Shown here piece after piece: positions 54,395 to 64,000 of a stretch of DNA of 64,000 bases (position 1 is the stretch's first letter; the number at the start of each line of letters is the position of its first letter). This DNA is from an uncultured Maribacter sp. Its GTDB lineage: Bacteria; Bacteroidota; Bacteroidia; Flavobacteriales; Flavobacteriaceae. The stretch lies in assembly GCA_947504045.1 (NCBI GenBank), contig CANNFY010000001.1, forward strand, positions 1,054,001-1,118,000. Reading direction: 5' to 3'. The translations under genes and the position numbers were made by a program. Under the pieces are notes generated by a model. The model was given only the letters and a program-made list of their open reading frames with translations, had not been told where the DNA came from and made no database searches.

Positions 54395-54922
54395 TTAAAA
54401 CCTAAAGCCAATAGATAACCCTGCTCTAAACATAAAAGTATTTTGAAAATCTTCGGGGTTTATATTTCTTCCTAACCCTCCACTAAGTTCTACGGTAAAC
54501 TTATCACTTCTTGTAGCCCACTTATAACCTCCTCCTAAACCTAGAGCAGCAGTACTAAAATCTTTATTTCTTACACCTAGTGTAGTTGTAGTATCTTCTA
54601 CTTCATCTTCCCCTGTATAATACAACCCAAAAGCTTCTGCAAACAGCCCACTTTTAGGTAAATACCCAAAATAAGCTCTTACATTAGCACCTAAACCAAA
54701 CTTTCCATTATAGTCATCGCTATCCCCATCAAAATACATGGTGCCGCCAATACTAGTATCTTCATTTATATAATATTCATAAGAAAGTTCTGCAGTAGAG
54801 GTAATTAAGAATTGACCAATATTAAACTTTACTTCATGAAGATTGTCAGAATTAGAATATGCTTGAGCTAATATAAAGTTAGAAGATAGAACAAAGATTG
54901 CGATGGCAATTATTTTTTTCAT
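54395..54922 (-). CDS. Small outer-membrane beta-barrel protein
   Basis: 175 residues with a signal peptide (cut near ILAQ). The mature protein alternates aromatic and polar residues in eight or so strands (LSYEYYINEDTSIGGTMYF, FGLGANVRAYFGYLP, final AGLSIGFRF), as in OmpA/OmpW-like barrels. Function is unknown; it may be a porin-like or structural protein. Confidence 0.82.
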   Translation of the reverse strand: MKKIIAIAIFVLSSNFILAQAYSNSDNLHEVKFNIGQFLITSTAELSYEYYINEDTSIGGTMYFDGDSDDYNGKFGLGANVRAYFGYLPKSGLFAEAFGLYYTGEDEVEDTTTTLGVRNKDFSTAALGLGGGYKWATRSDKFTVELSGGLGRNINPEDFQNTFMFRAGLSIGFRF

Positions 54923-55048
54923 CAGTATAGTATTTAAATAGAATTATAGTTTATGGATAAATAAAAAACAAAAATAGGGTATTAAAATTTTATAAATAAA
55001 CTTTAAGTGTTTCCTATTTTGTTACTTTTATAGGCATAATTTATAAAA

Positions 55049-55813
55049 ATGAAGATAGTATCTTATAATGTAAACGGAATAAGAGCGGCATTAAAAAAAG
55101 GATTTATAGAATGGTTACAGGCTGTAGAGCCCGATGTAATTTGCTTGCAAGAAATTAAAGCTAATAAAGAGCAGTTAGATTTAGATGTTTTTGCAGAAGC
55201 AGGATATGCATATAACTATTGGTTTAGTGCACAAAAAAAAGGATATAGCGGAGTAGCTATTTTAGCAAAAAAAGAACCGGATCATATTGAATATGGTACA
55301 GGAATAGACTATATGGATTTTGAGGGAAGAAACTTGCGAGTAGATTATGGCGATGTTTCTATTATGAGTATGTACTTGCCTTCAGGAACAAATATGGATA
55401 GGTTGGAGTTTAAATTAAAATATATGGCAGATTTTCAAGTGTATGCCGATGAATTAAAAAAAACCCATCCTAATTTAATTGTTTTAGGAGATTACAATAT
55501 TTGCCACGAAGCTATAGATATTCATGATCCAGTTAGAAATAAAAATGTTTCTGGTTTTTTACCTGTAGAAAGAGAATGGATAGGTAATTTTATAAAGAGT
55601 GGTTTTATAGATAGTTTTAGGCATTTTAATAAAGAACCTCATAATTATTCTTGGTGGAGCTATCGGGCAAATGCAAGAAATAATAATAAAGGGTGGCGTT
55701 TAGATTATGCTATGGTAAGCTCTTCTTTAGAAAATAGGTTAGAAAGAGCCGTTATTTTGTCTGAGGCTAAACACAGTGATCATTGCCCTATTTTGGTTGA
55801 AATTAAAAAGTAG
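55049..55813 (+). CDS. xth: Exodeoxyribonuclease III / AP endonuclease
   Basis: 254 residues of the ExoIII/Xth family, base-excision repair. Motifs: YNVNGIRAALKKG (metal Asn), CLQEIKA (metal Glu), GDYNICHEAIDIHDP (catalytic Asp/Asn), and the C-terminal LDYAMVSSSL...SDHCPILVEI with catalytic His. It is cytoplasmic, unlike the secreted EEP family member at 24110. A terminator follows. Confidence 0.96.
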   Translation: MKIVSYNVNGIRAALKKGFIEWLQAVEPDVICLQEIKANKEQLDLDVFAEAGYAYNYWFSAQKKGYSGVAILAKKEPDHIEYGTGIDYMDFEGRNLRVDYGDVSIMSMYLPSGTNMDRLEFKLKYMADFQVYADELKKTHPNLIVLGDYNICHEAIDIHDPVRNKNVSGFLPVEREWIGNFIKSGFIDSFRHFNKEPHNYSWWSYRANARNNNKGWRLDYAMVSSSLENRLERAVILSEAKHSDHCPILVEIKK

Positions 55814-55828
55814 GTTGAGAATAAAATA

Positions 55829-55858
55829 AAAAAGAGCTGTATTAACAGCTCTTTTTTA
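55829..55858. terminator. Bidirectional terminator after xth
   Basis: AAAAAGAGCTGT (55829-55840) pairs with ACAGCTCTTTTT (55845-55856), flanked by A and T tracts. It lies between xth and the convergent adhesin gene. Confidence 0.9.
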
Positions 55859-55859
55859 T

Positions 55860-58800
55860 TTATCTATAAATGGTTACATGACCAACAAATTCTCGATTAT
55901 CATTTTCTCCATTAAGTTTAATTACATACCAATAATCTCCTGTTGGTAAATCTACATTATTATAGGAGCCATCCCAATTACTTTGTTTTACAAAATATGT
56001 AACTTGTCTACCATACCTATCATAAATTGCCCCCCAAAGGTTAGGAAAACCTTCTACGTTTTTAAGTACCCATGTATCGTTATTTCCATCTCCATCTGGG
56101 GTAAAGAAATTTGGTATTTCAATATCAATAAACTCTAATGGTATTTCTAAAGTAGCAACACAGCCTTTACCATCTACTACTTTAGCAGTATATATATCTG
56201 TATGGTTAATAAACATAGAGCCATCACTACTTAATTGGTCGTCAAAATAGTAAGTGTAAACACCATCACCACCAGAGGCTTCTACAATTATTTCGTTAAT
56301 ACCAGCAGGTTTATTAGTTAAAACTAATTGTTGTTGAGCTTCAATAGCAAAGTTTTTAACTTCTATACAACCAGTACCTAAATGTACTATGCTTATAGTA
56401 TGTTCTCCAGATGAAATATTAGAAAAATATGCGTCTGACTGGGCGTCTGCTACATCGGGGTTATTTGGGTTAGAATCATCTAAATCAAATACAATTTCGG
56501 AGGTATCTAAATTAGCATCTTCAAATACTACAGATGCGCTATAAAAAGGCTGTCCGTTATTACATTCGTTAATTGCCTCAATAGTAGCAGATAAATTTGA
56601 GCCTACTTTTACTTCTTGCACTAATGCATATGCACAGTTATTAGCATCTTCAACATAAATTTCATAAAAACCGCCATCAAGATTATCTAGTATTAAAGTA
56701 GAGCCACTTATTGCTGTAAAACTATCTGTAGGGCTTGTAAGGTTATATTTATACGGTGCTGTTCCTCCAGTTATTTCTACTTCAATAAGCCCATTATCAT
56801 CGCTAGAACAAACTTCATCTTCTACTCTAGTTACATTAGCTAATAAGGCTGCTGTAGGAGCAACAATTGTAATATTGTTAACTGTAACTTCACAACCATT
56901 AGCATCTTGTACTATTACACTATAAGTACCTCCAGAAAGGTTTTCAAAACTATTAGTACTTATTGCTTTTTTAGGATTAGAGGATATTATATATTGGTAT
57001 GGAGCTTTTCCACCATTAGGGGTTATTTCTATAGTTCCATTATCTTCTCCAAAACACATAACATCTGTTTTGCTTTCTAAACTAGCAGTAAGTAATGGAG
57101 GCTCATTTATAGTAATTTCTTCAGAGTATTTTTCGCAATCACTACCACTTGTTGCAACTATTCTATATATACCTTGTCCTAAATTTTCAAAAACACCAGA
57201 ACTTTGTGGAGCCCCTTGTAACATGCCATTTAACTCTAGTTGGTATTGGTAGTTTCCTAAACCTTGCGTGGCTTCAGCAATTAATACCGCGTCCATTTCT
57301 CCGTTACAGTTAATAATAGTATTATCACTATTTACAGTAATTTCTAAAGGTTCTACTTTATTAATTGTACGTATTACAGATATTGGAGAAACACATTGTT
57401 TTGTAGGGTCACTATCGCGTGCTAAAAATTCGTAGGTTCCTGCTGGCAATGTATAGGCTTGTTTAGTATCCCAAGTTGTAACTGCAGAAGCTGGAGCAAT
57501 AATTTTGTATTCATATGCTCCACTACCACCAATTGCAGAAACTGTTATTTCTCCTTGTGAAATACAACCAGGTTCTAGAGTTACAGTGCCATCTATTTCT
57601 ATTTCAGCAGGATTAACAATACTTATAATTCCTGAGGTTGTGTCGCAGCCAGAGCCATCTTGTACTGTAACAGTATAGTCTCCTTCCAATAAATTAGAGA
57701 AGGTGCTATTTATTTGTGGTAAACCACTAACCCCTGTTGTTACATTAGTTATATAATATTGGTAATTGCTGTGGCCATTACCAAATTCTCTAGTAGCAAC
57801 TACAGTAATTTCCCCATCATTTACTTTTGTACAAGAAGGGTTTACTGTTGTTATTGTAGCGGGATCTATTATTATATTATCTATTGGTGTAATTGTTATA
57901 GGTTTTGTAACATTACTACACCCATTAAGATCTTTAATAGTTAATTCATAATTAACGCCTGAGCTTAAATTGCTAAATACATTATTAGGGTCAAAAGCCT
58001 GTATTGTAGTACCAGAATCTATATCTACAAACTCAAACTCATATGTACCCCAGCCACCTTGTGGTGTTGCCGTAATTTGAGCATCAGAACCAGGAGAACA
58101 AGTAAGTTCATGTGTGGTAGTATAAGTAAAATCTAGAGCCTCTGAAGGGCTTTGTATAGAAATATGATTAGACTCTTGAATACAACCTGTACTATCATCT
58201 GCTATTTTTACAAAAAAAGTACCTGCAGGCAATAAATTATATGTAATAGAAGAGGTACTTGTACTATTAGCTACGGAGTGTATAGGTGTTGTATTATTTG
58301 TAGTATTAAATATAGCATAACTAAAGCTTGTACTAAACCCTGAAACTTCAAAAGAAAGCTCTCCGTTAGATTCTCCAAAACAAGTAATGTCGCTTACTTT
58401 AGAAGCATTTACATTAACCGTATCAAAAGGGTCTATTTTATAAGTAACCTCTGTAGAGCAACCTGTATTTGTATCTGTAAGTTCATAAACATATGTTCCT
58501 GGGTTTCCTGCTGGTAATGTAATAGTACCTGTTCCAGTACCATTTATTAAAGTTCCAGAAGGTAATTCTCTAGTAACATAATTTGCTGTTCCAGTACCAT
58601 TTGCTCCATCTACTTTAATTTCGGCATCATTTACACAAGTCATGGCCTGTATTTCTGTTATACTCGCAGTCACTTTTTGTGCAGCAGGTACAACAACCGT
58701 TTCTTGCGTTGTACAGCCATTAGCACCTATAACATCTATAATTACATTTTGTGATGAAGTTTTGTAAGGAACATTAAAAGAAATAGTTGTACCAGTAATT

Positions 58801-61800
58801 GCACTATAACTATTACTATTATAACTGTATTTGTAAGGTGCCGTACCTCCAGAAACGGTAGTTTCTATAGTAGCCATTCCTAATTTATTATCAGCAGTAC
58901 ATACAAAAGAGGATACGGTTGGGGTGTTTAAAGTAATAGCTGCTGTTGGGCCACCAACAATTATTCCTGTTATTGTTTGTTCGCAATTTTTAGAAGAGCG
59001 TATGGTAACGTCATGAGAACCAGCTACCAGTCCTTCAAATAAATTGGAGGTTTGGTACACTCCAGAATCAATACTATACTCATAGGTAACATCTAAATTG
59101 TCTACACCGTCTGTTTGTTTAATAATTATTTTTCCATCACTATCTCCAAAACAAGTAACAGGTACTGTTGTATCTACTTCAAATTGTGGGTCTACTGGCA
59201 TAATTAATTCTAATCCTGGAGAATCTTGGGTGCCACAAGTATTATCTAAATCATTTACGGTATACACATAATTAACATTAGGCTCTAATCTTGTAAAAAC
59301 TCCGGTAGTATTTGTTTCTTCACCGGAAGCATAGCTAGAAGGAATAGGGCTAATTGTATATTCAAAATTACCAGAGCCACCATAGGCAGATGCAAGCATT
59401 TCTCCATTATTTAAACCAGATGTATCACAGTCTACAGTTTTAGTAATTTTAGATTTAGCTACTAATTGCGGATAAATATGAATATTCTGCGTATCTGTAC
59501 AGCCATTTTCATCGCGCACTACTAGTGTGTGGTTACCGGGTCCTAAGGTTTTTGTATCTGTAGTGGTAACCTCGCCATCCCAAATATAAACAGGGGTTGT
59601 GTTTGTTGGGTTGGTTCCGTTTTGTGAAAGTGTAGCTACTACATTATATAATTCATTTGTTGAGGTACACCTATCTGTTACATCTATAGTATCTATAATG
59701 GGTTCTTGATCTTGGGTAAATACAATAGGGTCTACTATTGCTTTTACACAATTACCACCATCACGTACATAAGCTCGATATACATTATTTACACCATCAT
59801 AAGCTGTTGGAACAACATTTGTCCATAAAGAGTTAGGACCAAAATCTGAATCGGTTGGTGTTTGGCTATCTAAAACTAAGGCATACTCATACTCATGCCA
59901 ATTTTGTACTAATTTATTTCTAATATTAAAATAATTTTCATCATCCCAACCACCAATAGCAGAAACTGCAACTTGACCTCCGGTATTACAAGTTGGTTGT
60001 ACAACTTGTTCTTGGGTTATTTGCAAAGCACTTTTTGGCCTATAAATTAGAAAACGTTCTCCTACGGAACATCCATTTGTATCTTCTACTTCTACAACAT
60101 ACCATGCTACTCTTAAATCTTCTGGTACTGTAAAAGTTATTGGGTTTACCCCATCACTGGTTACTACATGTCCGTTACCATAAAAGTTACCGTATTGAAA
60201 ATTAGTATTTGTTGGGTTACTAGCATGATATATTTTATAGGTAACAGGACCTGCCGATGCACCAGATATGGTTAGTTGAACTTTACCGTCTCTAGCATTT
60301 GTACAACTTTCGCTTTGTGGAACAGCATCTACAGAAATTCCTGGAGATGGAGGGTCTACTATTCCTAATGATCTCCAACGGATACAACCTGTTCCTAAAT
60401 CTCTAATTACTACCGAATATTGAACACCAAATAATAATTTTCCGTAAAGTGCGCTATTTGTAAATCTATAATCATGTTCATTTGGATTTCCATCCCATAA
60501 TGGGTTTTCGGTATCATCAAAAGGTCTCCAATCATTTGTAATATCATCTTCTTCACCATCTCCATCACTATCTACTAAATCGTATGGCCATACTCGGGCT
60601 TCAAAAGGACCAACAAGAGTAGGGTCTGGATTAATTGTAAAATCGAATGTTGCACCATTAGCACATATTGGAGGATCTTCTTTACCTACAACGGATCCGT
60701 TAGGAAAAGTTGGTGCAGTTACTGTTTCAACAGGAGATTCGTAGAAACATCCTTTTTCATCTTCAATACGAACAACAAAATGTGTTGCCCAATAAAGTCT
60801 AATATCAAAACCAGTATTTGGCCCATAATCACTAGGGTTACTTGCATTTAGGTAGTTAGAGTTTGTATTTAGATCAATATTCTCATAACGTCTATATGTC
60901 CAAGTACGAGTGTCATTTCCTGCTTCGTAGTCTGCTTTATTTTGTATTCTTATTAAAGATATAGTTACATTACCAGTAGCATTAGTAATATTACTAACTT
61001 TCATATTACCCCATACATTACCACCATTTGATGCATCACATTGTATATCTGTTTTTTCTATAGTAGCTTCTATAGGGTCTTCGGCACCAATAATGGTTTG
61101 TATATCTTCTTTAGTACATCCAAGTTCATCTTTTATAGCAAAGTAATATGTTGTTGCATCTAAGCCAATAAAAATAGATTGGTCTCCGTATACAGGTTGG
61201 TTGGTTGCAGAGAATGGAGTATCACTAAAAGCATATTGGTATGGAGGCGTTCCTCCATTTGCAACTAATTTAACAGAACCAGTACCCTCTAAACCACAGG
61301 TAGTATTAGAAACTTCATTTGTAGCGCCTAATGCAGGAGAGCTTTTTACATCTACAGCTTCAGTAGTAAAAGAGCAACCTTTGCTATCTGTTATTGTAAA
61401 TGTGTATAAACCTTCTACTGAGGTATTGTAAGGCATGGTAACAGGAGTTGGGTCTCCATTTACAGTATATGTGTATGGCGGATAACCTTCTTCTGGAGTT
61501 ACATTAATTATTGCGTCTGGAGTGGCTCCGCAACCTAAAGGTTTTGTTATTTGAGCTAGTGCAAATAGTTGTCCACTTATTTTAGTATCTGCTACAATAG
61601 TTTCGCATCCATTGCCACCAATTACTTTAATTACATAATCTTCTGGAGTTAGGTTATTTAAGGTAAATGTACCGCCAGTAATAGACATTGGAGTACCGTT
61701 ATTTACAGTGTAAAAGTAAGGCGCTTCGCCTCCAGAAACATCTATTTTAAGTTCTCCTCTAGTTGCATTACTGTAACAGTAATTTGATGCACTCTGGTCT

Positions 61801-64000
61801 ACTACAGAAATAGGACCTCCTTTATCTTCTAAATCAAAAGTTTGGGTATCAATAGTACATCCATTAATATCTTTAAGGATAATTGTATGTGTTCCTATTT
61901 GTGTTAGCCCAGTTATAGTTTTATTACTTTGAGGGGTTGTTGTTGTATTATCAGGTTGTATAACAGCGTAGTTATAATTACCCCAACCACCAGAAGCTTC
62001 TATAGTTATAGAACCTGGAGAGCCACAATTTATGGGTGATACATTAAAAGTATCTAAATTTAAAGCTGCTGTTGGTGCTTCAATGGTTTGCGTTTCTATA
62101 TACTGGCATGGCCCTGAAGTATCATTAATTTTAATTGTATAAGTATCTGCCATTAAACCAGAAATGGTAATAGGAGAAGTAGTTGCGCCAGATACTCCTA
62201 AACCGGTATTTGTTCCAGAGCTGTTTTCTATGACAACATCAAAAGAGGTGTTAAAATCAGTTATATCTATTTCAACTTCTCCATCTGCAGTTCCGGTAGC
62301 AAAACAGCTAACATGTTTTTTTATAGTAGTATTAACAGAAAATTGAATAGGTTCTGGTACGGTATAATTTCTTACTATTTTACATCCATTATCATCAATT
62401 TCAAAAGTATATGTGCCAGGTGCTAATGCAGTAAAAGTATCACCAGGGCTATTTATTGTAGATGGTGCTGTAATTTGGTATGTATATGGGCCAGTACCAT
62501 TTTCAACAGAAACTTGAACATCCGTTTCTCCTGTACTACAATCTACATTACTTGTTAAAAATGCAAGATTGGTAGGGTTAGAACCTCCATTTACTGTTTG
62601 ATCTACAGTTGTTGTACAGCCATTAAAATCTTTAACAGTAATAGTATATGTTCCTGAACCTAAACCAGTAAGTGTAGAACTTGTTTGAAAATCAACCCCA
62701 TTTAAACTATACTCAAAAGGAGAAGTGCCACCAGCGGTAACCAAGGCTTCTATAGTAGCAGAACCATTAGCACAATCTATTTCCTGAGTAACTGTAGCAG
62801 ATGCAGTAAAAGCACTACTTGGGTTTACGGTTACAGCATTAGCAGTAATATTACAAGAACCACCAGCTTTTTCTTTTTTTAGTACTATGGTATAAGAACC
62901 ACTTGCCAAATTACTAAACACATTAGAAGTTTGAAAAGTGCTACCATCTATACTATAAGAGGTTGAGTACCCCTGACTATTTGTAATATCTACAGTTATG
63001 CTACCATCATCTACACCATTACAAGTTATATCTTTAGGAGTAACAGTATATATTATTTCGGGTTCATTAATAACACTAACAGCGTTAGAGGTTACCTCGC
63101 AACCACTACTATCTTTTACTTTAATAATATAAGAACCAGCAGTGTTAATTGTAATATCAGTTTTGTTGCCATTAGTAAAAGGGGAAAAAGGACCATTATC
63201 TACACTAAATTCATAAGGTGCTGTTCCTCCAGTAGGGGCAAGTGTAATTATACCATCTGTACAATCTATGTTTTTTGTTACAATTGCATTTGGTTGTATT
63301 GGTTCAAAAGCAGGTACTACAGTTGTAGCATTCCATGAACAATTTGATACATTAGATAGTTGCACATTAATATCGTAACTCCCAGAGTTTAAATCTGTGA
63401 ATGTATATGTATTATTAGTAATTGGTCCGGAAGAATTAATTAAATTTCCTCCTTGACTTATTTCAAATATATAGTTTGATGAAGCGTCGGTTAAATCTAC
63501 CTTTATACCTCCTTTAGATGTATTACATGTTATTGGAATAATAGTAGAGGTAGCATTAAAGCTATTATTAGTTACCGCAATATCATCAAGATTAAAAACA
63601 CAACCATCAGTTAAATTTTTATTTCTTAGTTGTATATTATATGTGCTTACAGTAGTAATTGGAAATACATTAGAGTCTTGCCATGAAGCACCATTATTAA
63701 TACTGTATTCGTAACTACTAGGCGCATTATTAATTGTAATATTTCCTGGAGTTCCGCAATCAATATTTGTAACTACTGCCTTTGGGTTAAGCCCATTAGC
63801 GTAAACATTAAAATAAAAACGCTCTGTACTATTGTCATTATATTGTATAAAAATTCTATACTCTCCACCTTCAGTTATGGTATATTGAGTATTTGTGGTT
63901 AACTGGCTCCATGTACAACTAGGCGAGGTGTTAGGACAATTGTTTTGTGAAGCAGTACAAGAAATATCATTTAATTTAGACCAAACTACTTGCTTTAAGT
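55860..64000 (-). CDS. Giant SprB-like adhesin with T9SS type-B sorting domain (5' end outside window)
   Basis: The frame stays open from 55860 to the window edge at 64000, at least 2712 residues; a GTG at 63365 is internal. The body is made of dozens of related Ig/SprB-like modules of about 75-95 residues, each with a pattern like ITCFGESNGELSFEVSG...F..L.AGTY.V.V.D..GC. The C-terminal 80 residues (NFFTPDGDGNNDTW...YDRYGRQV...WDGSYNNVDLPTGDYWYVI) are the gliding-motility-associated type-B sorting signal of the type IX system. In Flavobacterium, SprB is a moving surface adhesin that drives gliding. Here the role is inferred from this architecture. Confidence 0.93.
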   Translation of the reverse strand, partial: LKQVVWSKLNDISCTASQNNCPNTSPSCTWSQLTTNTQYTITEGGEYRIFIQYNDNSTERFYFNVYANGLNPKAVVTNIDCGTPGNITINNAPSSYEYSINNGASWQDSNVFPITTVSTYNIQLRNKNLTDGCVFNLDDIAVTNNSFNATSTIIPITCNTSKGGIKVDLTDASSNYIFEISQGGNLINSSGPITNNTYTFTDLNSGSYDINVQLSNVSNCSWNATTVVPAFEPIQPNAIVTKNIDCTDGIITLAPTGGTAPYEFSVDNGPFSPFTNGNKTDITINTAGSYIIKVKDSSGCEVTSNAVSVINEPEIIYTVTPKDITCNGVDDGSITVDITNSQGYSTSYSIDGSTFQTSNVFSNLASGSYTIVLKKEKAGGSCNITANAVTVNPSSAFTASATVTQEIDCANGSATIEALVTAGGTSPFEYSLNGVDFQTSSTLTGLGSGTYTITVKDFNGCTTTVDQTVNGGSNPTNLAFLTSNVDCSTGETDVQVSVENGTGPYTYQITAPSTINSPGDTFTALAPGTYTFEIDDNGCKIVRNYTVPEPIQFSVNTTIKKHVSCFATGTADGEVEIDITDFNTSFDVVIENSSGTNTGLGVSGATTSPITISGLMADTYTIKINDTSGPCQYIETQTIEAPTAALNLDTFNVSPINCGSPGSITIEASGGWGNYNYAVIQPDNTTTTPQSNKTITGLTQIGTHTIILKDINGCTIDTQTFDLEDKGGPISVVDQSASNYCYSNATRGELKIDVSGGEAPYFYTVNNGTPMSITGGTFTLNNLTPEDYVIKVIGGNGCETIVADTKISGQLFALAQITKPLGCGATPDAIINVTPEEGYPPYTYTVNGDPTPVTMPYNTSVEGLYTFTITDSKGCSFTTEAVDVKSSPALGATNEVSNTTCGLEGTGSVKLVANGGTPPYQYAFSDTPFSATNQPVYGDQSIFIGLDATTYYFAIKDELGCTKEDIQTIIGAEDPIEATIEKTDIQCDASNGGNVWGNMKVSNITNATGNVTISLIRIQNKADYEAGNDTRTWTYRRYENIDLNTNSNYLNASNPSDYGPNTGFDIRLYWATHFVVRIEDEKGCFYESPVETVTAPTFPNGSVVGKEDPPICANGATFDFTINPDPTLVGPFEARVWPYDLVDSDGDGEEDDITNDWRPFDDTENPLWDGNPNEHDYRFTNSALYGKLLFGVQYSVVIRDLGTGCIRWRSLGIVDPPSPGISVDAVPQSESCTNARDGKVQLTISGASAGPVTYKIYHASNPTNTNFQYGNFYGNGHVVTSDGVNPITFTVPEDLRVAWYVVEVEDTNGCSVGERFLIYRPKSALQITQEQVVQPTCNTGGQVAVSAIGGWDDENYFNIRNKLVQNWHEYEYALVLDSQTPTDSDFGPNSLWTNVVPTAYDGVNNVYRAYVRDGGNCVKAIVDPIVFTQDQEPIIDTIDVTDRCTSTNELYNVVATLSQNGTNPTNTTPVYIWDGEVTTTDTKTLGPGNHTLVVRDENGCTDTQNIHIYPQLVAKSKITKTVDCDTSGLNNGEMLASAYGGSGNFEYTISPIPSSYASGEETNTTGVFTRLEPNVNYVYTVNDLDNTCGTQDSPGLELIMPVDPQFEVDTTVPVTCFGDSDGKIIIKQTDGVDNLDVTYEYSIDSGVYQTSNLFEGLVAGSHDVTIRSSKNCEQTITGIIVGGPTAAITLNTPTVSSFVCTADNKLGMATIETTVSGGTAPYKYSYNSNSYSAITGTTISFNVPYKTSSQNVIIDVIGANGCTTQETVVVPAAQKVTASITEIQAMTCVNDAEIKVDGANGTGTANYVTRELPSGTLINGTGTGTITLPAGNPGTYVYELTDTNTGCSTEVTYKIDPFDTVNVNASKVSDITCFGESNGELSFEVSGFSTSFSYAIFNTTNNTTPIHSVANSTSTSSITYNLLPAGTFFVKIADDSTGCIQESNHISIQSPSEALDFTYTTTHELTCSPGSDAQITATPQGGWGTYEFEFVDIDSGTTIQAFDPNNVFSNLSSGVNYELTIKDLNGCSNVTKPITITPIDNIIIDPATITTVNPSCTKVNDGEITVVATREFGNGHSNYQYYITNVTTGVSGLPQINSTFSNLLEGDYTVTVQDGSGCDTTSGIISIVNPAEIEIDGTVTLEPGCISQGEITVSAIGGSGAYEYKIIAPASAVTTWDTKQAYTLPAGTYEFLARDSDPTKQCVSPISVIRTINKVEPLEITVNSDNTIINCNGEMDAVLIAEATQGLGNYQYQLELNGMLQGAPQSSGVFENLGQGIYRIVATSGSDCEKYSEEITINEPPLLTASLESKTDVMCFGEDNGTIEITPNGGKAPYQYIISSNPKKAISTNSFENLSGGTYSVIVQDANGCEVTVNNITIVAPTAALLANVTRVEDEVCSSDDNGLIEVEITGGTAPYKYNLTSPTDSFTAISGSTLILDNLDGGFYEIYVEDANNCAYALVQEVKVGSNLSATIEAINECNNGQPFYSASVVFEDANLDTSEIVFDLDDSNPNNPDVADAQSDAYFSNISSGEHTISIVHLGTGCIEVKNFAIEAQQQLVLTNKPAGINEIIVEASGGDGVYTYYFDDQLSSDGSMFINHTDIYTAKVVDGKGCVATLEIPLEFIDIEIPNFFTPDGDGNNDTWVLKNVEGFPNLWGAIYDRYGRQVTYFVKQSNWDGSYNNVDLPTGDYWYVIKLNGENDNREFVGHVTIYR

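Noticed and set aside
57759-57951. Small plus-strand frames inside the adhesin gene
   Set aside because: They lie antisense to a well-supported repeat protein and have no start context of their own.
55860-63365. Adhesin gene starting at 63365
   Set aside because: The codon there is GTG, and the frame continues upstream through 63998 with the same repeat pattern.

Overview
The window looks like a chromosomal segment of a Bacteroidota bacterium, most likely a gliding member of the family Flavobacteriaceae. The DNA is visibly AT-rich. Several outer-membrane TonB-dependent receptors are present, along with many signal-peptide or lipobox proteins. A giant SprB-like adhesin ends in a type-B C-terminal domain for the type IX secretion system. 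Housekeeping genes sit in arrangements usual for the group (ileS, a DksA/TraR-like gene, lspA; katG beside an ankyrin gene). Perfect or near-perfect TAnnTTTG -7 promoter boxes occur. No rRNA, tRNA or CRISPR array was seen.

Layout. Positions 1-1400 hold the 3' end of a TonB receptor. Positions 1420-1863 hold an 11-residue-repeat, LEA-like lipoprotein. Positions 2046-7740 carry ileS, dksA-like, a secreted protein, lspA and a 5-formyl-THF cyclo-ligase. uvrC and a patatin/Omp85 protein follow (8311-12365), then a strong small-RNA candidate at about 12495-12596. A tight run DUF3108, tryptophan 2,3-dioxygenase, M23 peptidase, pgi (12693-17363) ends at a strong terminator. Positions 17510-25814, resuming at 39060-42632, carry receptors, lipoproteins, an endonuclease I, an endonuclease/exonuclease/phosphatase and a lamin-tail lipoprotein. 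This set is consistent with extracellular nucleic acid or phosphate scavenging.

That locus is interrupted by a 13,245-bp integrative element (25815-39059) placed by a large serine recombinase (37344-39008). The insertion splits a TonB receptor gene inside its plug domain. Joining the two halves at a shared TGG restores one uninterrupted 912-codon frame. The two element ends together form a 48-bp near-palindrome centred on the GG core (19 of 23 arm positions match), which is what an attP should look like. Cargo includes an SF2 helicase fused to a PD-(D/E)XK-like nuclease domain, two decayed genes, an XRE regulator with a palindromic operator facing a small-lipoprotein operon, an unrecognised 280-residue protein preceded by inverted repeats, a two-gene operon of membrane/coiled-coil proteins, a 34-residue hydrophobic peptide, a multi-hairpin RNA candidate, and a second small serine recombinase. 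No relaxase or conjugation gene was seen, so the element looks like a non-self-transmissible, defence-type island.

Right of the element come a response regulator/PAS histidine kinase pair, katG and its ankyrin neighbour, an omega-amidase-like nitrilase, a lipoprotein, a ComF-like protein, a coiled-coil membrane protein, glycyl-tRNA synthetase, an RluA-type pseudouridine synthase, a beta-barrel protein and exonuclease III. From 55860 to the window edge, a minus-strand frame of at least 2712 residues encodes the SprB-like adhesin. It runs open past the end of the window, so its start is not here.
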